Assembly: GCF_000733755.1 (NCBI RefSeq)
Contig: NZ_JPOF01000008.1
Coordinates: 248,001-312,000 of the forward strand
DNA length: 64,000 nt
Source of the DNA: Lachnoclostridium phytofermentans
GTDB lineage: Bacteria; Bacillota; Clostridia; Lachnospirales; Lachnospiraceae
Direction of reading: 5' to 3'
Shown here: positions 1 to 7,655 of the stretch, piece by piece
Position numbering within the stretch: the stretch's first letter is position 1
How the letters are laid out: each line of letters opens with the position of its first letter
Made by a program: the position numbers and the translations under genes
The notes under the pieces: generated by a model
Told to the model about the DNA's origin: nothing
The model's input: the letters and a program-made list of their open reading frames with translations, nothing else
The model's database searches: none

Positions 1-34
1 GATACCAATAGAGTTTGAAAAATGATAAAAGGTG

Positions 35-78
35 ATGCTGCAAAACTAATTTTTGATTGGTTTTGCAGCATTCTGTTT
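35..78 (+). terminator. Intrinsic terminator left of IS200 copy 1
   Basis: An 11-bp perfect stem (36-46 with 60-70, TGCTGCAAAAC/GTTTTGCAGCA) is followed by the T-rich run TTCTGTTT. The gene it terminates lies outside the window. The IS200 element begins at the end of the T-rich run. Confidence 0.7.
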
Positions 79-150
79 GTAGGGCTATCTTTAATAAACC
101 ACCGGCTAGGCCGGTGGATCACAATGGCTTCTAGCATTTTCATAATAAAA

Positions 151-204
151 CTCCTTTGTTATAATAAGTGTGGGTCTCAAACCGCACTAAATATAACAAA
201 GGAG
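151..204 (+). promoter_or_regulatory. Hairpin sequestering the tnpA ribosome-binding site (copy 1)
   Basis: Bases 151-163 (CTCCTTTGTTATA) pair perfectly with 192-204 (TATAACAAAGGAG), which contains the Shine-Dalgarno of the transposase. After a small internal loop a second 7-bp stem forms (167-173 with 182-188), capped by an 8-nt loop. A transcript entering from outside would fold this hairpin and hide the ribosome-binding site. RBS occlusion of the transposase is established for IS200. Its presence here is read from the sequence and its function is inferred. Confidence 0.75.
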
Positions 205-212
205 GTATCCAA

Positions 213-683
213 TTGGATAAGAATACATTATCACATACAACATGGGAATGTAAATATCATATTGTTTTTGCACCGAAATTTAGAAGGCAGATAATTTATG
301 GAAGTATAAAGGCAGATGTTGCAAATATACTAAGTACATTGTGTAAAAGGAAAGGTGTAGAAATTATAGAGGCTGAATGCTGCAAAGATCACGTGCATAT
401 GCTAGTTAGAATACCACCGAATATAAGCGTTTCGGAATTCATGGGGTATTTGAAGGGAAAAAGTTCATTGATGATATTTGATAGACATTCAAATTTAAAA
501 TACAAATATGGAAATAGAAAATTCTGGTGTAGAGGATACTTTGTAGATACAGTTGGAAAAAATGCAAAGAAAATAGAAGAATACATCAGAAGCCAGTTGA
601 TGGATGACCAAGCAGAAGATCAACTAAGTTTGAAAGAATTTATTGACCCGTTCACGGGTGAGCCAGTAATAAAAGGCAAATAA
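213..683 (+). CDS. tnpA: IS200-type Y1 transposase TnpA, copy 1
   Basis: This is the single-strand DNA transposase of an IS200-group element, 156 aa, the usual family length. The metal-binding HUH motif is visible in KDHVHMLVRIPP, and the C-terminal helix EEYIRSQLMDD carries the likely nucleophile tyrosine. I chose the TTG at 213 because AAAGGAGG lies 7-8 bases upstream and the mature protein then starts DKNTLSHTTWECKYHIVFAPK, as relatives do. The GTG at 168 lies inside the regulatory stem and has no ribosome-binding site. The reading frame is intact and identical to the second copy, suggesting recent transposition and an active enzyme. Confidence 0.93.
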   Translation: MDKNTLSHTTWECKYHIVFAPKFRRQIIYGSIKADVANILSTLCKRKGVEIIEAECCKDHVHMLVRIPPNISVSEFMGYLKGKSSLMIFDRHSNLKYKYGNRKFWCRGYFVDTVGKNAKKIEEYIRSQLMDDQAEDQLSLKEFIDPFTGEPVIKGK

Positions 684-937
684 TAAACCCTTGTAAGGGT
701 TAGCCAGAGAAAGTGGTGCGGTTGGGGCCTTTACTTTCGAAGGACCTTTGAGGTCCATGCCGGCAATAGCCCCTTACAGGGGCAGAGCAAACCACCAGTT
801 CACACTGGTGGTGCTGATTGTATAACAAACGGGGTTCATTTCGAAGCTGGTGGTTTTAACTTTTTTCTAGTAAATTCCTATTTCATTAGTTATGAAATAT
901 TCCCTAAGTTAAGTTATTTTGCAATGATAATTCAATT

Positions 938-1678
938 TTATTGCTTTTCGTCTTTTTCCTCTTCAGAAGCCTGAGTAGTATCCTCATCAATCATTCGATA
1001 ACCGATTCCTACTTCAGTAAAGATGTATTGTGGATCAGCAGGATTTGCTTCGATTTTTCTACGGATGTTCGCCATATTTACTCTAAGAATCTGATTATTT
1101 CGATCTGCGTATGGCCCCCATATTTTTGTTATGATGGAATCATAAGTCATAACTCTTCCAGAATTGTTAGCAAGTAAGGATACGAGCTTAAATTCAATCT
1201 GTGTCAAGTGTACATCTTTTCCACCAACCATTACGATATGTTTGTTAAAATCAATTACAAAATCTTTGGCACGAAAGATAGAAGGTGGAAAATTCTTACC
1301 AGATTCAAGGCTTGCATTGTGACGCAGAGCGGTACGGATACGTGCTAATAATTCTGAGGTACCAAAAGGTTTTGTGATGTAATCATCAGCTCCTAAATCA
1401 AGTGCTTGTACTTTTTCCTTCTCTTGAGTTCTTGCTGAAATAACAATAATTGGGGTACTAGTCCAGGAACGAATCTTTGAGATTATCTCCATTCCATCAA
1501 TGTCTGGTAACCCTAAATCCAGTAAGATTAAATCAGGACAGTGAGATGTGATAATGGACAATCCCTCTGCGCCAGTAAAGCTTTTTAATACTTTATAGTC
1601 ATAAGCATTTAAATTAGTTGCGATAAAGTTGCAAATATTTTGTTCATCTTCAATAATCAAGATGGTAATATTCTTCAT
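938..1678 (-). CDS. kdpE: OmpR/KdpE-type response regulator
   Basis: A DNA-binding response regulator of 246 aa. The receiver domain (about 1-118) has the acidic pocket IIEDEQN, the phospho-acceptor Asp54 in DLILLDLGLPDIDG and the conserved Lys103 in ADDYITKPF. A winged-helix OmpR-type domain follows (about 135-232, containing IFTEVGIGYRM). The ATG has AAGGAGG about 9 bases upstream. It lies 83 bp downstream of the histidine kinase gene on the same strand, so the two are probably co-transcribed. The best family match I recognise is KdpE, but no kdpFABC potassium pump gene is in the window, so the target genes are unknown. The last 15 residues are acidic and lysine-rich. Confidence 0.82.
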   Translation of the reverse strand: MKNITILIIEDEQNICNFIATNLNAYDYKVLKSFTGAEGLSIITSHCPDLILLDLGLPDIDGMEIISKIRSWTSTPIIVISARTQEKEKVQALDLGADDYITKPFGTSELLARIRTALRHNASLESGKNFPPSIFRAKDFVIDFNKHIVMVGGKDVHLTQIEFKLVSLLANNSGRVMTYDSIITKIWGPYADRNNQILRVNMANIRRKIEANPADPQYIFTEVGIGYRMIDEDTTQASEEEKDEKQ

Positions 1679-1761
1679 ATAAGTTATACCTCCTTACTTG
1701 TTTCGATCCTTTGTGAGATTAAAAATAATAATAGAATCTTTTTTCCTTTGTAAACCACGAA

Positions 1762-2790
1762 TTAAACAAGTGGCAGTGTAAACGTAAAACAAGCACCGTT
1801 TAAGTGATTACTTGCCTCGATTACTCCTCCGTGAGCAATGATTATGGTTTTACATATGGATAATCCAATGCCCATTCCTTTTGTGGAATCACTGCTTGAG
1901 TTTTCTGTTACAGTGTAGCCATCAAATAAACTATAGATCATATCTTTATTGATACCAACTCCATAATCCGTAATGGAAAAGCGCACAAAGTTCGTTTCTG
2001 AAGTAACAGTTAATTCAATCGGTTTTTTACTCTTTGAGTATTTATAAGCATTTTCAAGCAGATTAATCATAACCTGTTCAATGAGTGTTGCATCCATTGG
2101 TACCATAAGAAACTCATCTGGCGTTTTTACTTGGATTCTTGCATCAGGATAGCGCTTTTTAAGCCGCATTACTGCTTCAGAGACAACTTCTTCCACAGGT
2201 TCGCTTACTTTTGTTACCGTAGTATTGTTATTATGAATACGAGTTACAGATAAAAGGTTTTCTACCATATGAAGTAGCCAATTGGAATCTTCATGTATAT
2301 GGAGAATAAGCTCATCTTTCTCTTCTTCAGTTAGATTGTCTTTCATTTCAATGTAAGTAGCACTGGCACCAATCATACCTGTCAGAGGTGTTCTAAGGTC
2401 ATGAGAGATTGCTCTTAGAAGATTTGCACGCATTTTTTCTTTTTCTGCATCTGCATTTAATCGCTGATGCGCTTGTAAGTTCACAACAGTAGTGCTTGTG
2501 ATTAATGATATAGCAAGCATACCAAGGAACGTGATTGGATAGCCTGTCCTAGTGAAATCTAATTCTAGGTAAGGATAAGTAAAGAAATAGTTAACTCCAA
2601 TAACACCTACCACAGAACCAATAACACCATAACGGTATCCTTCGGTATATTTGGTGATTAAAACGATAGATAGCATGTAAACAATTGCTATATTTGCTGT
2701 ATTATTTGTGATTAAATGAAATAAAAATGAGCAAAGTGTAGCGATAGTTAGTAAGACAATTGTTTTTAGCCAATCTGGTAAATGCTTCAT
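1762..2790 (-). CDS. KdpD-like sensor histidine kinase, short form
   Basis: A membrane sensor kinase of 342 aa. Four hydrophobic segments (about 9-28, 32-48, 53-70, 86-105) resemble the DUF4118 membrane module of KdpD. The HisKA domain follows with His130 in RAISHDLRTPLTGM, then the N box (INLLENAYKYSKS) and the G boxes (DYGVGIN, GMGIGLSICKTII). The start at 2790 is preceded by AGGAGGA; an upstream in-frame start at 2856 would add 22 residues without a good ribosome-binding site. It lacks the cytoplasmic N-terminal KdpD and universal-stress domains of full KdpD (about 890 aa), so it is a short variant. It is paired with the regulator at 938-1678. Confidence 0.82.
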   Translation of the reverse strand: MKHLPDWLKTIVLLTIATLCSFLFHLITNNTANIAIVYMLSIVLITKYTEGYRYGVIGSVVGVIGVNYFFTYPYLELDFTRTGYPITFLGMLAISLITSTTVVNLQAHQRLNADAEKEKMRANLLRAISHDLRTPLTGMIGASATYIEMKDNLTEEEKDELILHIHEDSNWLLHMVENLLSVTRIHNNNTTVTKVSEPVEEVVSEAVMRLKKRYPDARIQVKTPDEFLMVPMDATLIEQVMINLLENAYKYSKSKKPIELTVTSETNFVRFSITDYGVGINKDMIYSLFDGYTVTENSSSDSTKGMGIGLSICKTIIIAHGGVIEASNHLNGACFTFTLPLV

Positions 2791-3302
2791 TTTATCCTCC
2801 TGTAAGATGTAGTTTAAAGCACTGAGTTTCCAGTGAAGCCCTTCTTGGGAACGCACCTAAACAGACACACATTTCTAGAGTAAGGGTATAACATAATATG
2901 GAAACAATCAAGTGTAACTTTAAATTATTTTACTAAGTGTTTTGTCCAAATGACCTGTTTTAAGACTTTTATCAAATTAATATTCCTAACGTGCAGAATA
3001 TTTATAAAAGAAGTATAATAGAAAAAACACAGAAACGCTAGGGGAAGTGACATAAAAATTAATTTATAGTTTTGTATCTTGAAATATTATGATAGAAGTA
3101 GGATAATAAATCGTTTTAGCTAGTGTTGCACTTTGGTGCCATATTATCTGTGTAAAGTTCGTAAAGTTTCTTAACTGATAACAAAAAGTAAGAATAGGAG
3201 TTAAGAGTGAAAGATTTGTAACCTTTCACTCGCCAAGTTTGTGCTGCGACAAACTTGAGCCTTTAGCTGCTCCCCAAAACAGTCGCAGCAAGGAGGCTAT
3301 TT
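2791..3302. other. Gene-free divergent region with a switching-hairpin leader at its right end
   Basis: About 510 bp between the divergent kinase gene and the OLD-like gene. No ORF, RNA gene or strong promoter was recognised in 2860-3220. The last 70 bases hold two overlapping, mutually exclusive hairpins ending at the ribosome-binding site of the + strand gene (separate entry). Confidence 0.5.
3234..3296 (+). promoter_or_regulatory. Two mutually exclusive hairpins before the OLD-like gene
   Basis: Stem 1 pairs 3234-3242 with 3249-3257 (CAAGTTTGT/ACAAACTTG, loop GCTGCG). Stem 2 pairs 3242-3250 with 3282-3290 (TGCTGCGAC/GTCGCAGCA). The left arm of stem 2 overlaps the loop and right arm of stem 1, so only one can form. 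The right arm of stem 2 abuts the Shine-Dalgarno AGGAGG at 3291-3296. The geometry fits a translational switch; no ligand or protein is known. Confidence 0.4.
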
Positions 3303-5228
3303 ATGCAAATCAAAGAGATTTCTATTAAGAATTTTAAATCAATACGAAAACTAAGAATGACAAATATTGAAAAGGCTTTTATTGTTGTGGGAAAAAACAG
3401 TACTGGGAAAACGGTTATCTTGGATGCTATCTTGGCGGTTGCTGGAATATACCAGATAAAGCCTTCTGATTATTATGTACCAGATGGAAATATCAGAATT
3501 GATATTACATACGAGGTGACGAAAGAAGATTTAAAATCCTTTCATGACCGTGGGTTAATAAGCAAATATAAAAGGTATGACGCTTGGTATGGTGATTTTC
3601 GAAAAAAGGTTCCAAGCTTTACAGCAGTGGAAGGAGGGGATAGTTTTCGCCTATATATTAGTTTCACTGCAAATAAGGGAGGAATTGTTCGATATGGAGA
3701 CGGAATATCAAAACACAACCCTCATCTAATTAAGCTTTTGCCTAAGATACATTATATCGATCACGCTAGAAACATTGAAGGGATTCAAAGAGATATCCTT
3801 CTTGCTCAAGGTAAGGATGCTATCGTTAGTCTTAGAGAGAATGTATGTATGTTTGATAGCGCAAAGCGTTGTGTTAATTGTTTTCAATGTATGGGAATCA
3901 TTGAAAAAAAGAAGCCAGAAGAACTTAGTATAATGGAAGCTGCTAAATTATTGGAATATAAGCTTTATCATAGGAATCTTGACTCATTTGTAGAAAAACT
4001 CAATGACTGTTTTCGTAGAAATAGCGAGCGAGCTCAATCAATACGTTATGATATGAGTTTTAATATTGATGAAATCTTTCAGATGGATACGGTAGTGTTA
4101 AACCATGAGCGTAATACGGTTGGGCCATTGTCTACCATGAGTGAGGGTACGAAAAGTATTTACATCTTGTCGCTACTGGAGGCTTATATTGCAGAGCAAA
4201 ATAGTATACCAAGTATCATAATGATGGAAGATCCCGAGGCTTATTTGCATCCACAGCTACAAAAAAGTGCCAGTGAAATTCTTTATCGGCTTTCGAAAAA
4301 AAATCAAGTGATATTTTCAACACATTCTCCTAATTTGTTGTTTACGTTTAATCAAAGACAGATTAAACAGGTTATACTGGATGAAAACTATGATACAACC
4401 GTAAATGAGAATACAGACATCGATGAAATCTTAAATGACTTAGGATATTCAGCAAATGATCTAATGAACGTAAGCTTTGTTTTCATAGTAGAAGGAAAGC
4501 AAGATAGTAGTAGATTACCATTGTTACTAAAAAAATACTATTCTGAGATCTTTGATGAGAATGGTTTACCGAAGCGGATAGCCATTATTGCAACAAATAG
4601 TTGTACTAACATAAAGACCTATGCCAATTTAAAATACATTAATAAACTATACCTAAAGGATCAGTTTATGATGATACGAGATGGTGATGGACTTAATCCG
4701 AAGGACTTAAAAGATCAGTTATGTAATTATTATCGCAGCAGAGAAAGGGAGGATATTGATAATCTACCCCGTGTGAGAGAACGAAATGTTCTAATATTAA
4801 AGTATTATTCCTTTGAAAATTATTTCTTAGAGCCTACTATTATGTCTGCGATTGGTGTTGTAGAAAGTGAAGGCGCATTTTTTCAGATACTTTTTGAGAA
4901 GTATCAGGAATATTTGTACCGACTATCCAGTGTAAAGCATATGATAGAAAAAACAGGATGTGAAATCAAAACAGAAGAGGATTTAAAATTAAATTTCGAA
5001 TCCATAAAAATTTATGTACGTGGTCATAATCTGTTTGATATCTTTTATGGTCGTTATAAAGGAGATGCCCTTACTGAGATACTACGGCGCTATATTGAGT
5101 TAGCTCCTAGAGAAACATTTGCTGATATTTTAGATGCAATCGATCAGTTTTTGTTTTTTGAAAGTAAGGTAACTAGGGCGGAAATTTCGGAGGAAGAAGT
5201 AGAAGCTTTAGAAATAGCAAAAGAGTAA
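3303..5228 (+). CDS. OLD-family-like ATPase with TOPRIM domain
   Basis: A 641-aa ABC-type (SMC/RecF-like) ATPase. Walker A is GKNSTGKT (30-37) after the typical start IKEISIKNFKSIRKL, the signature region is MSEGTKS (279-285), Walker B is IIMMEDPEAYLHP (305-317) and the switch His341 lies in FSTHSPNLL. A TOPRIM-like domain follows, with Glu398 in FIVEGKQDS and a DGD at 460-462. This is the architecture of OLD nucleases, several of which act in phage defence. No UvrD/GajB partner lies next to it. A Cys cluster at 182, 190, 193 and 196 inside the ATPase head could bind zinc and is not a feature I know from OLD proteins. The gene stands alone. The defence role is inference. Confidence 0.7.
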   Translation: MQIKEISIKNFKSIRKLRMTNIEKAFIVVGKNSTGKTVILDAILAVAGIYQIKPSDYYVPDGNIRIDITYEVTKEDLKSFHDRGLISKYKRYDAWYGDFRKKVPSFTAVEGGDSFRLYISFTANKGGIVRYGDGISKHNPHLIKLLPKIHYIDHARNIEGIQRDILLAQGKDAIVSLRENVCMFDSAKRCVNCFQCMGIIEKKKPEELSIMEAAKLLEYKLYHRNLDSFVEKLNDCFRRNSERAQSIRYDMSFNIDEIFQMDTVVLNHERNTVGPLSTMSEGTKSIYILSLLEAYIAEQNSIPSIIMMEDPEAYLHPQLQKSASEILYRLSKKNQVIFSTHSPNLLFTFNQRQIKQVILDENYDTTVNENTDIDEILNDLGYSANDLMNVSFVFIVEGKQDSSRLPLLLKKYYSEIFDENGLPKRIAIIATNSCTNIKTYANLKYINKLYLKDQFMMIRDGDGLNPKDLKDQLCNYYRSREREDIDNLPRVRERNVLILKYYSFENYFLEPTIMSAIGVVESEGAFFQILFEKYQEYLYRLSSVKHMIEKTGCEIKTEEDLKLNFESIKIYVRGHNLFDIFYGRYKGDALTEILRRYIELAPRETFADILDAIDQFLFFESKVTRAEISEEEVEALEIAKE

Positions 5229-5250
5229 TAAAAGATGAGGCAGATGAGGC

Positions 5251-5340
5251 AGTGATAAAAGAATAAGGTAGTAATAAAAGAATAAGGTAGTAATAAAAGA
5301 ATAAGGAAATAATAAAAGAATAAGGAAATAAAAGAATGAG
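5251..5340 (+). repeat. 19-bp tandem repeat, about 4.7 copies
   Basis: Units start at 5251, 5270, 5289, 5308 and 5327 with consensus AGTAATAAAAGAATAAGGT, drifting towards AATAATAAAAGAATAAGGA in the later copies. The array begins 23 bp after the stop codon of the OLD-like gene. It contains stop codons in several frames and has no spacer structure, so it is a minisatellite and not a CRISPR. Confidence 0.85.
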
Positions 5341-5426
5341 AATGTAATCGATAAAAAGACGTTGGAGAAAGCATAGTAAGTTCGCATATTATCTATTATA
5401 TAGTGTAGAAGAATAGGGGTAGAGTC

Positions 5427-6377
5427 ATGGAAAAGAATTGCGATTACACAAGAAGAGAGCATTTAATTTTCCCAAATCCACTAAAAAAAGGAGATACCAT
5501 TGGTCTTGTGTGTCCATCTTCTCCAACTACGAAGGAAAAAGTAGCGAAAAGTGTTGAATTCATGAGAAGTCTAGGATTTAATGTTAAGCTAGGTAAGAGC
5601 TGTTTATGTGAGTTACATGGTTACCTTTCAGGCGATGCTTGTATACGAGCAGATGATATCAATCATATGTTTGCAGATGATACCGTAAAAGGTATCTTTT
5701 GTGTACGAGGCGGTTATGGGAGCAGTCAACTTATGACTCTGTTAGACTATGAGATGATAAGGAGACATCCAAAGATATTTGTTGGATATAGTGATGTTAC
5801 AAACTTACTATTAGCATTTTTTCAACTTTGTGGATTAGTAACCTTTCATGGGCCTATGGTAGCGTCTAATTTTTTAGAACATTTTGATTCTTATACGGAA
5901 GAATCCCTATGGAGAACGCTAAATATGGGAGAGTCCCTCACCTTTTATAATCCTCCAGGAAGGGAACTTACCTCAGTGAAAGAAGGCTGCGCAGAAGGGC
6001 TTTTAGTTGGTGGAAACTTATCTCTAGTTACCAGTATGATTGGAACTTTTTATTCGCCTGATTTTCGAGGTAAGATTTTATTTCTTGAAGAGATTGGTGA
6101 GACAGTCCCTAAAATTCATCGTATGCTTGATCAGCTTAGGCTGACTGGTATTATAGGACAGATTCGAGGAGTTTTGTTGGGGGATTTTACAGATTGTACC
6201 AATCCTTATGATAGCGAATATGGTGTAAACGAGTTATTTAATGACTTCTTTTGTCCGTTTAAAAAACCTGTAATATCCAATATAGCATGTGGGCATAGCT
6301 TTCCGACTGCTACATTGCCAATAGGTACTTTTTGTACAATGGATGCTGATATTAAAAAAATCTGTTTTTATCGTTAA
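5427..6377 (+). CDS. LD-carboxypeptidase (peptidase family S66, LdcA/MccF type)
   Basis: A 316-aa cytosolic serine peptidase of family S66. These enzymes remove the terminal D-Ala from recycled muropeptides (LdcA) or cleave microcin C (MccF). The N-terminal motif LKKGDTIGLVCPSSP and the oxyanion region VRGGYGSSQL (93-102) are present. The catalytic triad can be read as Ser122 (VGYSDVT), Glu221 or Glu222 (LFLEEIGE) and His290 (ACGHSFPTATLPIG). Length and motif order are normal. ATG 5427 follows GGGGTAGAGTC, a weak ribosome-binding site. The substrate cannot be settled from sequence; peptidoglycan recycling is the default. Confidence 0.85.
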   Translation: MEKNCDYTRREHLIFPNPLKKGDTIGLVCPSSPTTKEKVAKSVEFMRSLGFNVKLGKSCLCELHGYLSGDACIRADDINHMFADDTVKGIFCVRGGYGSSQLMTLLDYEMIRRHPKIFVGYSDVTNLLLAFFQLCGLVTFHGPMVASNFLEHFDSYTEESLWRTLNMGESLTFYNPPGRELTSVKEGCAEGLLVGGNLSLVTSMIGTFYSPDFRGKILFLEEIGETVPKIHRMLDQLRLTGIIGQIRGVLLGDFTDCTNPYDSEYGVNELFNDFFCPFKKPVISNIACGHSFPTATLPIGTFCTMDADIKKICFYR

Positions 6378-6380
6378 AAC

Positions 6381-6409
6381 TTGACAAAAAGTTATGGAAT
6401 TAGTGTTTA
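6381..6409 (+). promoter_or_regulatory. Putative sigma-A promoter of the HD-GYP gene
   Basis: TTGACA at 6381-6386 is followed 17 bases later by TGTTTA (6404-6409), or by TTTATA two bases further on. It lies about 115-145 bp before the chosen HD-GYP start. The -10 element is weak. Confidence 0.4.
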
Positions 6410-6525
6410 TATCAGAAAAATTAACGTAATAAGTATGAGCTAATTGCAATCAAGATTATAGTATGCTATATTTAAAATACCAAAAGGTTCCAAATTACTT
6501 TGCAATGAAGAAGGAGGCATCTGTC

Positions 6526-7620
6526 TTGAGCATCAATGCATCGCAATCTGAGAAAATGATATTACACATACCTATTACGCAAGTATTGCCTGGGATGATA
6601 ACTGCACGTGATATCTATTCACGCAATGACCAATTAATTTTAGTAAAAGGTACTAAGTTACTACCGAATATGATTGCTAAAATTATGTTCTATGCCATTG
6701 ATAGTATCTATGTCTACAAGGCAGAAGAAGATGTAAATTCCGAATCAAGTTATTATGATCGAGTCAAACGGAGTGAAGACTTTAAAAACTTCAAAAAGAC
6801 CTATGATGATGTTATAGTTGAAATCAAGGATTCTGTAAATCAGTTATTACGCTATAGCAATCAAGTACCTGAACAACAGTTGTTACATAAAGTTGAGAAA
6901 ATTATAAAAACTAGTAAGAATCGATTTCATCTATTTGAAATGATATACTGCATTCATGAATTTGATGATTTGACGTTTATACATTCTATTAATGTTGCAC
7001 TAATCTGTCATGTATTTGGTGAATGGTTGCAGATGCCTCCACAAGAGGTTAAAATTCTAACCATATGTGGTTTGTTGCATGACATTGGAAAATTAGTGAT
7101 ACCGAAAGAAATCTTAAATAAGCCAGGTCCGTTGTCCAAAGAAGAATACGAGATTGTGAAAGATCATCCTGAGCAAGGTTATCTTTTATTACTAAATCAT
7201 AAGATGGATGAGCGCATACGACTGGCTGCATTACAACATCATGAGCGCTATGATGGCAAAGGATATCCATTATGTAAATATGGGAATGAGATTAACCCAT
7301 TTTCTATGATTGTTGCAATTGCAGATGTATATGATGCAATGACGAGTAAGCGAGTTTATCGTGGAGCAATCTGTCCGTTTGATGTTCTAAAGTTATTTGA
7401 AGAGGAAGGAAAGCAACAGTACGATGTGAAATACCTGATTCCACTCATTCAAAAAATCGCTGAAATTTATATTAATCATACTGTAAAATTAAATAATAAT
7501 CAGAAGGGTGAAATCATTCTTCTGAATAAAAACTGCTTATCAAGACCTGTAATAAAGGTCGGTAATGAATTTATTGACTTATCTAAGCATAACGACTTAC
7601 GGATTGAAGCAGTAATTTAG
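6526..7620 (+). CDS. HD-GYP domain cyclic-di-GMP phosphodiesterase
   Basis: A soluble 364-aa protein. The N-terminal region (about 10-65) carries the ITQVLPGMITARDIYS...KGTKLL motif that often precedes HD-GYP domains. The HD-GYP domain covers about 145-310: His153 (FIHSINVAL), the HD pair 185-186 (LLHDIGK), and HHERYDGKGYP (238-248), followed by VAIADVYDAMTSKRVYR. HD-GYP enzymes hydrolyse c-di-GMP to GMP or pGpG. The metal ligands look intact, so activity is plausible. I chose TTG 6526 because AAGGAGG lies 8 bases upstream; the ATG at 6463 would add 21 residues without a ribosome-binding site. There is no receiver or membrane domain, so the input signal is unknown. Confidence 0.85.
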   Translation: MSINASQSEKMILHIPITQVLPGMITARDIYSRNDQLILVKGTKLLPNMIAKIMFYAIDSIYVYKAEEDVNSESSYYDRVKRSEDFKNFKKTYDDVIVEIKDSVNQLLRYSNQVPEQQLLHKVEKIIKTSKNRFHLFEMIYCIHEFDDLTFIHSINVALICHVFGEWLQMPPQEVKILTICGLLHDIGKLVIPKEILNKPGPLSKEEYEIVKDHPEQGYLLLLNHKMDERIRLAALQHHERYDGKGYPLCKYGNEINPFSMIVAIADVYDAMTSKRVYRGAICPFDVLKLFEEEGKQQYDVKYLIPLIQKIAEIYINHTVKLNNNQKGEIILLNKNCLSRPVIKVGNEFIDLSKHNDLRIEAVI

Positions 7621-7655
7621 ATAGAAAGGTATTAGTACTAGGTAAGGAGAACATT

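Larger units (their letters stand above)
77..819 (+). mobile_element. IS200/IS605-family element (IS200 group, tnpA only), copy 1
   Basis: This 743-bp block recurs at 55035-55777; I saw no differences between the two copies. It carries one HUH transposase and no tnpB, as in the IS200 group. Both ends carry subterminal hairpins: 99-117 (CCACCGGC, loop TAG, GCCGGTGG) and 791-812 (ACCACCAGT, loop TCAC, ACTGGTGGT). Such imperfect end palindromes are what Y1 transposases recognise. There are no terminal inverted repeats or target duplication, as expected for this family. The exact ends are uncertain by a few bases because flank and element share T residues. Confidence 0.9.

Noticed and set aside
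22-294. 90-aa open frame across the terminator and the left end of IS200
   Set aside because: It runs through a terminator stem and the IS regulatory hairpin, has no ribosome-binding site and no family likeness.
5251-5340. CRISPR-like short repeats
   Set aside because: Units are adjacent without unique spacers and no cas gene is near.
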